Of a stretch of DNA of 64,000 bases, positions 56,320 to 64,000 are shown one piece after another (positions within the stretch are counted from its first letter, which is position 1; the number at the start of each line of letters is the position of its first letter). The notes beneath the pieces were generated by a model. The model searched no databases. It worked only from the letters and a program-made list of their open reading frames with translations, and was not told the origin of the DNA. The stretch is from Acinetobacter sp. TR3 (GTDB taxonomy: Bacteria > Pseudomonadota > Gammaproteobacteria > Pseudomonadales > Moraxellaceae), in contig NZ_CP114264.1 of the NCBI RefSeq assembly GCF_027105055.1, positions 1,116,001 through 1,180,000 on the forward strand. Direction: 5' to 3'. Both the position numbers and the translations under genes were made by a program.

Positions 56320-56349
56320 AAGCATTCATGCCCAAGAGCATGAATGCTT
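56320..56349 (-). terminator. Intrinsic terminator of the D-Ala-D-Ala carboxypeptidase gene
   Basis: AAGCATTCATGC and GCATGAATGCTT form a 12-bp perfect stem with, on the minus strand, a long T tract. It is 19 bp beyond the carboxypeptidase stop codon and just upstream of the next gene. Confidence 0.85.
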
Positions 56350-56367
56350 AATTAGTCTATTCTAAAA

Positions 56368-57516
56368 TTAGAATAAGTTACTGAAGAACATTTTGATATG
56401 GTCAATCATACGTGCAAAGAAGCTTGCTTCTTCAACAGGCTTTAATGCAACCAGTGGTTTCTCTGCAATGACTTTACCATCAAGGCTTGCCACTAATTTA
56501 CCCACAACTTGACCTTTGGCTAAAGGCGCATTCAATTTAGGTTGAACTACAAGCTGAGTTTTGATTTTGTCCGCTTGACCTTTAGGCATGGTTACGTTGA
56601 AGTTTTCAGCAAGACCAATTTGAACATTATCTTCTTTACCAAACCATACTTTGGCTTTAGCAAGCACTTGGTTAGCAGGTTGTACATTTGCAGTCTCGAA
56701 GTTTGCAAAGCCCCATGCTAACAATGTACGAGTTTGACTAGCACGTTCATTCATGCTTGGTGTGCCAAAGATCACTGAGATCAAACGCATTGGTCCACGT
56801 TTACTTGAAGTGGTTAGGCAATAACCCGCTTCATCAGTATGTCCTGTTTTTAAACCATCAACACTTGGATCTGTATAAAGCAAAGCATTACGGTTGCCTT
56901 GTTTAATACCATTAAACGTAAATTCTTTTTCCGAATAGATTGGATAGTATTTAGAGCTATCTTTAATAATATGTTGCGCTAGTACAGCCATATCTTTAGC
57001 AGTTGAGTAATGACCTTCAGCAGGCATACCTGTTGCATTGATAAAGTGAGTATTCACCATACCAATACGTTTGGCTTCTTGGTTCATCATGTGGGCAAAT
57101 GTACCCTCGTTGCCCGCAATGTGTTCGGCCATTGCTTTAGATGCATCATTGCCTGATTGAATAATAATACCACGTAACATTTCTAGAACAGTTGCTGTAC
57201 CATTTAATGGTACATACATACATGATTCAGCACTGGTACCACGACACCATGCTGATTCATTCATACGGACTTGTTCGTTGTCTGTTAATTCACCCTTTAA
57301 AAGTTTTTGTTCTATGATGTAGCTTGTCATCATTTTGGTCATAGAAGCGGGTGCGAGTTTTTCATTTTCGTTTTTTGCAGCAAGGATTTGTCCTGTCTCG
57401 TAATCCATCAATACATAGGATTTATTATTTAATTCTGGTGGAGACGGTAGGACAGTCGCTGCATATGAAAGGCTTGGCAAAAGTAATAATGCAGCAAGAG
57501 CGCTTTTTTGAGTCAT
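56368..57516 (-). CDS. D-alanyl-D-alanine carboxypeptidase (PBP5/6 type)
   Basis: The 382-residue protein has a signal peptide (ALAALLLLPSLSYAA), the penicillin-binding motifs SMTK at 58-61, SGN at 121-123 and KTGHTDEAGYC, and the C-terminal beta domain. A final amphipathic helix, FFARMIDHIKMFFSNLF, anchors it to the inner-membrane surface, as in DacA/DacC. It trims the terminal D-alanine from peptidoglycan stem peptides in the periplasm and binds beta-lactams. Length and order of motifs are complete. Confidence 0.95.
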   Translation of the reverse strand: MTQKSALAALLLLPSLSYAATVLPSPPELNNKSYVLMDYETGQILAAKNENEKLAPASMTKMMTSYIIEQKLLKGELTDNEQVRMNESAWCRGTSAESCMYVPLNGTATVLEMLRGIIIQSGNDASKAMAEHIAGNEGTFAHMMNQEAKRIGMVNTHFINATGMPAEGHYSTAKDMAVLAQHIIKDSSKYYPIYSEKEFTFNGIKQGNRNALLYTDPSVDGLKTGHTDEAGYCLTTSSKRGPMRLISVIFGTPSMNERASQTRTLLAWGFANFETANVQPANQVLAKAKVWFGKEDNVQIGLAENFNVTMPKGQADKIKTQLVVQPKLNAPLAKGQVVGKLVASLDGKVIAEKPLVALKPVEEASFFARMIDHIKMFFSNLF

Positions 57517-57573
57517 TCTAGGTGTTCCAATATCTTGTGTGAAGCAGATGAGCCTAGCATTTTAGGACAAAGC

Positions 57574-57605
57574 AAAGCCGACTTCTACGGCAGAAGTCGG
57601 CTTTT
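57574..57605. terminator. Hairpin terminator
   Basis: AAAGCCGACTTCT and AGAAGTCGGCTTT form a perfect 13-bp stem with five bases in the loop, flanked by A- and T-rich sequence, between the small secreted-protein gene and the carboxypeptidase gene on the minus strand. Confidence 0.8.
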
Positions 57606-57629
57606 TCATGCAGTATTGTAACTAATCAG

Positions 57630-58031
57630 TTACTTAGAATAATAATTCCGAACATCATCGCAAATTTGACGATTATCATCTTCAGATGCAGCCTTGGCAT
57701 CTTTACGCGCTTCAGCAAGAGGAGCTTGGAACTCTTTGGTTTTAGCACGTTTATTGAGGATGTCTACAGCATTTGGTTCATTTGATAAATATGATTTGAC
57801 GAGGTTGTCATATGCTTTATTAAATTTTAGATCTTTGCCAATTAAATCTGGGCAGATTTCTGACAATACATAAATTGCAGCAAGTTCTTGAGGAGTCACG
57901 CCTTCAGATGTTGGTGTAACTTCAATTTTTTCAGGTTCAGATTTTTTTTCTGCGGCAAATACAGTTGTTGTGAAAAGACTAGAAGTAATGAGAAATGATA
58001 AACCTAGTGTTTTGAAAAAACTTTTCTTCAT
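57630..58031 (-). CDS. Small secreted protein, paralogue A
   Basis: The 133-residue protein has a signal peptide (about 27 residues, ending SLFTTTVFAA). The mature part contains LSEICPDLIGKDLKFN and CDDVRNYYSK, with one cysteine near each end that could form a disulfide. It shares this pattern, with spacing, with the protein encoded at 58178-58552: E-(I/M)-CP-xx-IGK, KF, SYLS, EFQ-xx-L-xx-AR and CDDV. They are tandem paralogues. I recall families of this kind in Moraxellaceae without known function. It is probably periplasmic. Confidence 0.7.
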   Translation of the reverse strand: MKKSFFKTLGLSFLITSSLFTTTVFAAEKKSEPEKIEVTPTSEGVTPQELAAIYVLSEICPDLIGKDLKFNKAYDNLVKSYLSNEPNAVDILNKRAKTKEFQAPLAEARKDAKAASEDDNRQICDDVRNYYSK

Positions 58032-58177
58032 AAGAACTCAAACTCAGAAACAAGACTTAAAGAATTTGAATAGCTTATAGCATAAAAATATGAATAAATT
58101 GTATGTTTGCTGTAGGGAAGTGGGGTTGTGTGGCTTTAAATATTAAAATTTAAAACCACAAATTTGTGATTGAGCTA

Positions 58178-58552
58178 TTAGCCTTCAAAATTCAATACAT
58201 CGTCACATACTGACTTTTGTTCAGCTTTTTCAACTTCTTTCGCTGCTTCACGAGCATCTTTCAATAAAGATTGGAATTCTCCATCCTTTTGTAGACTCTC
58301 AAGGGAAGCTGACTTATCAGAATAGGTGCTTAAATAAGAAGCCACCATCTTTTTGATGTTTTCGTCAAATTTAGCATTTTTTCCAATTATGCTTGGGCAC
58401 ATTTCAATGAGGACTTGCGCATTGGCAATATCATCTTTGATAAGTGCATCTGCTTCTTTAGCTGAAACCGTTGTGTTTGCAAAAATTGCGGGTGCTGTTA
58501 GAAGTGAAAAACTTACCCCTAAAACACGGATAAAAGTAGATAAATGTCTCAT
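58178..58552 (-). CDS. Small secreted protein, paralogue B
   Basis: The 124-residue protein has a signal peptide ending near APAIFA. The mature part holds IEMCPSIIGKNAKFDEN, SYLSTYSDK, EFQSLLKDAREAAK and CDDVLNF. The same landmarks occur in the protein encoded at 57630-58031, indicating a gene duplication followed by divergence. It lies 146 bp upstream of its paralogue on the same strand and is divergent from surE. Function unknown; a small periplasmic helical protein with one disulfide is the simplest reading. Confidence 0.7.
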   Translation of the reverse strand: MRHLSTFIRVLGVSFSLLTAPAIFANTTVSAKEADALIKDDIANAQVLIEMCPSIIGKNAKFDENIKKMVASYLSTYSDKSASLESLQKDGEFQSLLKDAREAAKEVEKAEQKSVCDDVLNFEG

Positions 58553-58655
58553 GGCGGCATAAATTTCTAATACTATGAAGTTACAAATATATATAATTCA
58601 CTGAATAATTCAATTGAAAAAACTACGTAGTAACATTTAAAGAGACAGGATCAAA

Positions 58656-59426
58656 GTGAATATTTTAATAGCAAATGATGATGGTGTTTTTGCACCAGGC
58701 TTACAGGCTCTAGCACAAGCGTTAAAGCCTTTAGGACGCGTCGTCGTGGTTGCACCTGAAAGTGAGCGTAGTGGTTACTCAAGTGCTTTAACTTTAGATC
58801 GTCCTTTACGACCTATTCCAATTGCAGAAGATGTTTGGGCTGTGAATGGAACGCCCGCAGATTGTGTTTATTTATCAATGAATGGTCTATTCGATTTTGA
58901 ATTTGATCTTGTTGTCAGTGGTATTAATAGTGGCGCAAACCTCGGCGATGATGTTCTATATTCAGGTACGGTTGGTGCTGCATTTGAAGGTCGCCTAATG
59001 AAACATCCTGCAATCGCAGTTTCATTAGCAGGTTCAAATGTACGTTCCTATGAACATCCAGAGCATTATGCGAAAGCTGCACAATGGGTTCATGATTTTA
59101 TTGCGAATGGGCTACCAATTTTGCCGCCCCGTCATATTTTTAATATTAATATCCCAGATGTTGAGCAAATTAAAGGGACACAAATCACCTATCAAGGTCG
59201 TAGAGCACAATCCAAACCAATTAGTAGCCATGTTGATCCACGTGGTCGCCAAGTCTATTGGATTGGTTTAGCCGGTGAGGCGGTTACAGAACCTCAATCC
59301 GCTTCAAGTCATATTCAGTCTGATTTCTTTGCTGTCGCGAATGGTTATGTCAGTATCACGCCGATTCAAATGGATGCAACTAATTATGCTGTACTCGACA
59401 ATTTACATCTTCATGTAAATGGTTAG
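58656..59426 (+). CDS. surE: 5'-nucleotidase SurE
   Basis: The 256-residue protein starts at a GTG preceded by AGGA at correct spacing. It begins [20 protein letters not shown], the metal-binding SurE start, and has [13 protein letters not shown] and [20 protein letters not shown]. SurE removes phosphate from nucleoside monophosphates and short polyphosphates in the cytoplasm, aiding stationary-phase survival. It is followed 98 bp later by nlpD. The usual gammaproteobacterial neighbours pcm and rpoS are not in this gene order. Confidence 0.96.
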   Translation: MNILIANDDGVFAPGLQALAQALKPLGRVVVVAPESERSGYSSALTLDRPLRPIPIAEDVWAVNGTPADCVYLSMNGLFDFEFDLVVSGINSGANLGDDVLYSGTVGAAFEGRLMKHPAIAVSLAGSNVRSYEHPEHYAKAAQWVHDFIANGLPILPPRHIFNINIPDVEQIKGTQITYQGRRAQSKPISSHVDPRGRQVYWIGLAGEAVTEPQSASSHIQSDFFAVANGYVSITPIQMDATNYAVLDNLHLHVNG

Positions 59427-59524
59427 CAGTGGCTATGTTATAACTTTGTGAATATAGAAAGTGAGAACTCGTTTTTTCTCACTTTTTTGGTACTCTTAGG
59501 CGCAAATAAATTAAGGTTTTTTCG

Positions 59525-60367
59525 ATGAGGGCGAAGATGCATTTAAACCATGTCTCGATTTTTCTGTCACGAAAAATGATTAAAACAATCGTGTTGTCTA
59601 TGGCAGTAACAAGCATTGTCGTCGTTACAGGTTGTGCATCAAAACCACAAGCAAAAGGTGGTAATCGTTATGTACAGCAAGCACCCAATTATTACACAGT
59701 ACGTTCAGGCGATACGCTGAGTGCAATTTCAAATCGTTATGGATTGAATTATTTAGATGTTGCTGCGCTGAATGATATTGCGCCGCCTTATCGTATTTAT
59801 GTCAATCAATCATTACGTTTAAAAGGTTCTGTTGCACAACGAACGACATCTACACAAGCAGTGGCACAAACCACGCCGATTCAACGTCAAACGATTAACT
59901 TACCAACACAACAACCTGTTGTTCCTAAGACACAGCCTGTTATACCAAAAGCTGTTATTCCAGCAAATCCCGTTACACCGTCTTCAACGACGCTTGCTTC
60001 GAGTTTACGTTGGGTAAAACCATCAAATGGAGCGATTATTCAAAGTTTCAATTTGGCAAATAACGTCAAAGGAACACGTTACGGTGGTAATGAAGGTGAT
60101 CCTATTTTTGCTGCTGCAAATGGGCAAGTGGTCTATGCTGCTGATGGTTTAAAAGAATATGGCAATCTAGTCTTGATTAAGCATATTGATGGTTATATTA
60201 CGGCGTATGCACATAACAGTAAGATGTTAGTCAAGAGTGGGGATAATGTGATTGCTGGTCAAAAAATTGCAGAAATGGGTTCTTCAGGTGCTTCACGTAT
60301 CATGCTTGAGTTCCAAGTTCGTTTAGATGGTAAGCCTGTGAATCCAATGACAGTTTTACCAAACTAA
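59525..60367 (+). CDS. nlpD: NlpD-like LysM/LytM lipoprotein (amidase activator)
   Basis: The 280-residue protein has a lipobox VTGC (cysteine near 37), a LysM domain (YYTVRSGDTLSAISNRYGLN, about 56-100), a proline- and threonine-rich linker and a C-terminal LytM domain. In the LytM domain the usual metal-binding HxxxD is replaced (YGGNEGDP) and the last HxH histidine is missing (MLEFQVR), so it should not cut peptidoglycan itself. As in E. coli NlpD it is expected to activate an amidase at the division site. Start alternatives are the ATG codons at 59525 and 59537. It follows surE. Confidence 0.92.
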   Translation: MRAKMHLNHVSIFLSRKMIKTIVLSMAVTSIVVVTGCASKPQAKGGNRYVQQAPNYYTVRSGDTLSAISNRYGLNYLDVAALNDIAPPYRIYVNQSLRLKGSVAQRTTSTQAVAQTTPIQRQTINLPTQQPVVPKTQPVIPKAVIPANPVTPSSTTLASSLRWVKPSNGAIIQSFNLANNVKGTRYGGNEGDPIFAAANGQVVYAADGLKEYGNLVLIKHIDGYITAYAHNSKMLVKSGDNVIAGQKIAEMGSSGASRIMLEFQVRLDGKPVNPMTVLPN

Positions 60368-60499
60368 AATAGTCGAATTAATAATCTTTCAATAAATTAT
60401 TAATAATCGCTAGTTTAAGGGTAGACTTCCCTGTATACTTATTTGAGATTGCTTTAATTAGAACAATAAGCATATTTTAATAAATTAAGAGGGAAGTCT

Positions 60500-61429
60500 A
60501 TGCTAGATCAATTGCGTGCAATGGGGGTCTTCGCTTGCGTTGTTGAAAAAAGTTCTTTTAGTGGTGCAGCACGAGAATTAGGAATTACAACAAGTGCAGT
60601 CAGTCAACAAATTCGTTCTTTAGAACATGAAATGGATGTCACTTTACTTCATCGTTCTACTCGAAAACTCAGTCTTACAGAAGCAGGACAAGCATTTTTT
60701 CTCAGTTGTCAAGAAATGTTGGCTGCCGCTGAACGTGGCAAAATTCGTATCAATGAACTCCGCGACGATCTTGTTGGAGATTTACGTATTGCGACGACAC
60801 CTGAATTAGGTGCCTTGCATGTCATTCCAGCACTATCTCATTGGATGTCAGCACATAAAGGTCTAGCGATTCATTTTGAAGCAGACCATCGTTATATAGA
60901 TTTGATTGAAGAGCGGATTGATATCGCAATACGGATGAGCTTGCGTGTTGATGATCATCAGCTCACCGCAGTACCTTTAGCGAGAGTTGATCAGGTTCTC
61001 GTTGCATCGCCAAGTTATCTCAATCAAGCATCACCTATTACTCGCCCAGAAGATTTACGAAATCACGAATTATTACCTGTTACCTTGATGCAAAATTATC
61101 AACATTTTGCCTTCCGTCATGGTTTGAGTGGTGAAATTGTCAATGTTGATATGAAAACACGCTTAGGCACAAACAATGTTTTTGTTGCTAAATCCTTGTG
61201 CCAGCAGGGGCATGGTATCGCGCGTATTCTCTATATGGATATTCAAAAAGAGTTGATCAATGGGTCTTTAGTTGAAGTTCTACCTGATTGGCAACTTCCT
61301 GCATATACACTTCATGCTTTAACTTCTAAGCGTGAACAATACCCAATGAAAGTACATCGTTGTATTGATGCATTAAAACAATATTTTGCTCAATTACCTG
61401 GTGGGCGATCTCTACAGGGTGTAGCCTAA
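60500..61429 (+). CDS. LysR-family transcriptional regulator
   Basis: The 309-residue protein has the N-terminal LysR helix-turn-helix (FACVVEKSSFSGAARELGIT, then TSAVSQQIRSLE at about 30-41) and a substrate-binding domain beginning near GDLRIATTPE. Length is typical. Its target cannot be inferred, since the neighbouring Lon-like gene is convergent and the gene upstream is nlpD. The region between nlpD and this gene (132 bp) has no clear operator. Confidence 0.92.
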   Translation: MLDQLRAMGVFACVVEKSSFSGAARELGITTSAVSQQIRSLEHEMDVTLLHRSTRKLSLTEAGQAFFLSCQEMLAAAERGKIRINELRDDLVGDLRIATTPELGALHVIPALSHWMSAHKGLAIHFEADHRYIDLIEERIDIAIRMSLRVDDHQLTAVPLARVDQVLVASPSYLNQASPITRPEDLRNHELLPVTLMQNYQHFAFRHGLSGEIVNVDMKTRLGTNNVFVAKSLCQQGHGIARILYMDIQKELINGSLVEVLPDWQLPAYTLHALTSKREQYPMKVHRCIDALKQYFAQLPGGRSLQGVA

Positions 61430-61436
61430 GAAAAAA

Positions 61437-61465
61437 GCCATGTTTATTTAAAAACATGGCCTTTT
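61437..61465. terminator. Bidirectional terminator between the LysR gene and the Lon-like gene
   Basis: GCCATGTTT (61437-61445) and AAACATGGC (61452-61460) form the stem, with A-rich sequence to the left and T-rich sequence to the right. It serves both convergent genes. Confidence 0.85.
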
Positions 61466-61469
61466 CATT

Positions 61470-64000
61470 TTACCTATTCTTCTTACGAAGTAATTTTAAG
61501 CTTTTAGCTTCAACAGTAGATTCTTCTGAAGATTTTGTCTCAGTTTCAGCTTTTTTGGTCTTTTTCCGCTTTTTCTTTTTCTTAGGCTCATCATCTTCAA
61601 CAGCTTCGCCATCTTCAATTGCTTGCCAATACTCAAGTTGTTCCATAACGGCTGCATAGATTGAATTTTTACTATATCGACCTTTCTTATCTAGTGTACC
61701 TACTGGACGAGCCATTAGAATTTCTAAGGCTTGATCAATAGTTTCAATCGCATGGACATGGAACTGACCTGCTTGAACCGCTTCAATTACATCTTGACGT
61801 AGCATCAAATGTTGCATGTTTTGACGGGGAATAATGACGCCTTGTTTGCCTGTTAAGCCTTGAAGTTTACATGCATCGTAGAAACCTTCGATTTTTGCAT
61901 TCACTCCACCAATTGGTTGTACTTGACCGAGTTGGTTCATAGAACCTGTAATCGCCCATGATTGATCAATCGGAATTTGAGAGATTGCAGAAATTAAAGC
62001 TGAAAGTTCTGCAACAGTGGCACTATCGCCATCCACTTGTCCATAGCTTTGCTCAAACGCCAATGCTGCGGAGAAATGTAAGATTTGTTCACGGCCAAAG
62101 TGTGCTTTTAAGAAGCTTGACATGAGCAACACGCCTTTGGCATGAAGCGAACCGCCTAACTCGACACTGCGTTCAATATCTAAAATATCACCACCACCTT
62201 GATAAACGGATGCGGTGAGACGAGAGGGTAAACCGAACTCAACATCTGCATAGTGAATTACAGACAAGGCATTGATTTGACCTAGGCGATGTCCTGTAGT
62301 TTCAATGAGCTGCGTACCACGTGAGAGATCTTGCCAATAAAGCTCTCTTAAATAGCCTAAGCGATATTGGCGATGATGTAGTGCTTGGTTGACATGCTGA
62401 TCAGTGACGATTTTATCATCGGCTTTAAAGGCATGATGATGTGCTTCACGAATTAAATCACCGAGTGTAGAGGCATGTAGTGAGAGTGAACTTTGATCTT
62501 CCGCCTGACGGCTAGAATCAGTGAGTAAAGCTGCAAGTGCGGAACGATCAAATGGAAGTAATTTATCTGCTTGAACATAGTCTGCAATCAGTTGCATATA
62601 GGCTTGTTCATTGCTGTTATTGCGTTGCAAGGTATCGGTAAAATCAGCGCGAATTTTAAAGACACTGCCTAGCTCAGGTTCAACTTCTAAAATTTCATAG
62701 TAAATTTCAGGTTCTGCCAGTAAAACGACTTTGATATCTAAAGGAACAGAAGCGGGTTCAATCGAAATGCTGCCTGTTAATGTTAGCATGTGTTCCAAAG
62801 ATGAAAGTTTGAGCTGACCTGACTTCAATGCACGTTTTAAACCTTGCCATGCATAAGGTTGTTCAAGCAACTGCTCTGCTTCAAGCATTAGGAAGCCACC
62901 GTTGGCTTGATGTAATGAACCTGGGCGAATTAAGGTGAAATCGGTGGTAATCGTACCATTATGTGTAAGTTGTTCAACATGACCCAATAAATTGTAGTGT
63001 GTTGGAAAATCTTCGAAAATAACAGGTGCGCCGCTATTGGGTTTATTGGCAACGATCACATTGGCTTGATAGCGTGAAGGAACACGGTTGAATAAAGCAG
63101 GTGTAAAGTCATCTTCTTCTTGCTCTAAAATTAGCTCGACATTATCAATAATGTCCTCAGCATAATGTTTTAGATATACATCGAGACCTTTTACTTCTTT
63201 GTTTTTATTTAAAATCAACTCCATACGTGGTGTAACCACTTGAGTGGCAATTTCACGGTTTAAAATTGATACTTGATCACGAGCATCATCTTCTAAATCA
63301 CCAAGATGTAACCCTAAACGCTCTAGTTTTTTCTCCATATAACGCATGTTGGATGTGATTTCAGCACGGTCTTTGCTGCTTAGAGCATCAAGATCATTTT
63401 TTGTTAATTCTTGATATTCATTTTCTATGAGCTGCATTGGAATAAACACGTGTTTGTCATCACGAGAAATCAATTTTAAATCGAGTTCTTGTCCCTCTTT
63501 TGTGAGTTCTATCAACGCTTGCTGTTGGACGTCACCTGTATCTTGACGAATGCGTTCAATGCGATTGTGATAGCTTTCAGCACTAAAACGACGTTCCAAT
63601 TGTTTTAGTATGATTTGCCATGTTTGCTGTAAAGCATTTTGAAATTTTATACCTTGTCCTGCAGGAAAGCGTAGTGCAATCGGTTGTCTTGGATTTTTGA
63701 AGTTATTGACATAAACCCAATCGTTTGGCGTAGGCATGCTTTTAGCGTGTTGCTGAAGCAAGCGTTTAATCATGGTGCGTTTGCCAAGACCCGCTGTGCC
63801 TACTGCAAAAATATTATAGCCAGAGTATGGCAAGGAAATACCAGCTTCTACTGAAGCACGTGCACGATCTTGCCCAAGAAAGTTATTAAGGGGTTTGATA
63901 CGTTTCGTTGAACTCGGAATCTCAGCTAAATTTAGAAGATGCGTGAGTTGTTCAGGGTTTAGTGCTGTTTTCTTAAGTGTCGTTTGAATATCCGTCTGCT
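61470..64000 (-). CDS. Lon-like ATP-dependent protease (LonB/YcbZ type), 5' end beyond window
   Basis: The frame is open to the right edge, so the start codon lies beyond it; residues before the internal TTG at 63833 read NNFLGQDRARASVEAGISLP. The Walker A motif is GTAGLGKRT. The Lon catalytic domain follows, with the serine in VDGDSATVAEL and the lysine in GGVNAKIEGFYDAC. The layout is the YcbZ/LonB-like group, which lacks the N-terminal substrate domain of classical Lon. An unusual lysine- and acid-rich tail (PKKKKKRKKTKKAE, then ETKSSEES) closes the protein. It probably degrades or handles abnormal cytoplasmic proteins. Confidence 0.93.
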   Translation of the reverse strand, partial: QTDIQTTLKKTALNPEQLTHLLNLAEIPSSTKRIKPLNNFLGQDRARASVEAGISLPYSGYNIFAVGTAGLGKRTMIKRLLQQHAKSMPTPNDWVYVNNFKNPRQPIALRFPAGQGIKFQNALQQTWQIILKQLERRFSAESYHNRIERIRQDTGDVQQQALIELTKEGQELDLKLISRDDKHVFIPMQLIENEYQELTKNDLDALSSKDRAEITSNMRYMEKKLERLGLHLGDLEDDARDQVSILNREIATQVVTPRMELILNKNKEVKGLDVYLKHYAEDIIDNVELILEQEEDDFTPALFNRVPSRYQANVIVANKPNSGAPVIFEDFPTHYNLLGHVEQLTHNGTITTDFTLIRPGSLHQANGGFLMLEAEQLLEQPYAWQGLKRALKSGQLKLSSLEHMLTLTGSISIEPASVPLDIKVVLLAEPEIYYEILEVEPELGSVFKIRADFTDTLQRNNSNEQAYMQLIADYVQADKLLPFDRSALAALLTDSSRQAEDQSSLSLHASTLGDLIREAHHHAFKADDKIVTDQHVNQALHHRQYRLGYLRELYWQDLSRGTQLIETTGHRLGQINALSVIHYADVEFGLPSRLTASVYQGGGDILDIERSVELGGSLHAKGVLLMSSFLKAHFGREQILHFSAALAFEQSYGQVDGDSATVAELSALISAISQIPIDQSWAITGSMNQLGQVQPIGGVNAKIEGFYDACKLQGLTGKQGVIIPRQNMQHLMLRQDVIEAVQAGQFHVHAIETIDQALEILMARPVGTLDKKGRYSKNSIYAAVMEQLEYWQAIEDGEAVEDDEPKKKKKRKKTKKAETETKSSEESTVEAKSLKLLRKKNR

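Overview
The window is chromosomal DNA of low G+C content, most likely from an Acinetobacter species. The strongest pointer is the DNA-damage module at 10.7-13.2 kb. It holds a UmuD-type protein whose cleavage site (A83-G84) and catalytic residues (S119, K156) fall at the positions described for the Acinetobacter regulator UmuDAb, with a divergent small gene that looks like ddrR, a gene known only from that genus. A surE-nlpD pair without pcm or rpoS also fits.

Layout. 0.1-3.1 kb: a Fic AMP-transferase gene with an operator-like palindrome, a complete IS1-family element with its target duplication, and a decayed gene. 3.1-9.1 kb (minus strand): a five-gene cell-envelope cluster (DUF4331 protein, small lipoprotein, His-rich TPR protein, TonB-dependent receptor, TonB-like protein) that looks like an uncharacterised uptake system. 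9.3-10.1 kb: IS630 and IS5 remnants. 10.3-13.2 kb: small gene, ddrR, umuDAb, umuC. 13.5-18.2 kb: a HolD-like gene, a 2-hydroxyacid dehydrogenase, an acyltransferase, a BepA-like metalloprotease gene interrupted by one stop codon, a GFA-family gene and a small secreted protein. 18.3-21.9 kb: yqeY-like gene, rpsU, tsaD, then a P-loop polynucleotide-kinase-like gene overlapping a Thg1-like 3'-5' polymerase gene and followed by a helix-turn-helix gene, a possible RNA-repair module. 21.9-29.1 kb: two TetR-controlled membrane-protein loci, a frameshifted gene, a DUF815 ATPase, and a patatin phospholipase overlapping a protein-kinase-like gene. 29.2-29.8 kb: tandemly duplicated tRNA-Leu(UAG) and tRNA-Trp(CCA).

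30.0-49.3 kb is a surface and secretion region. It has an M66 metalloprotease lipoprotein with a ricin-type lectin end (minus strand) and, divergently, a two-partner secretion pair: a 4260-residue TpsA exoprotein with 32 near-identical YDG repeats, and its TpsB transporter. Two insertion sequences (a second identical IS1-family copy and an IS1595-family element) sit in the divergent intergenic region.

49.4-64.0 kb is mainly housekeeping: purB, hflD, mnmA and a NUDIX gene as a minus-strand run; a single-chain restriction-modification enzyme; a gamma-carbonic-anhydrase-like gene; a PBP5/6-type carboxypeptidase; two paralogous small secreted proteins; surE and nlpD; a LysR regulator; and a Lon-like protease that runs off the right edge.

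The most interesting candidates for undescribed biology are the kinase/Thg1-like/HTH module, the DUF4331-TPR-TonB cluster, and the mosaic repeat array of the giant TpsA.
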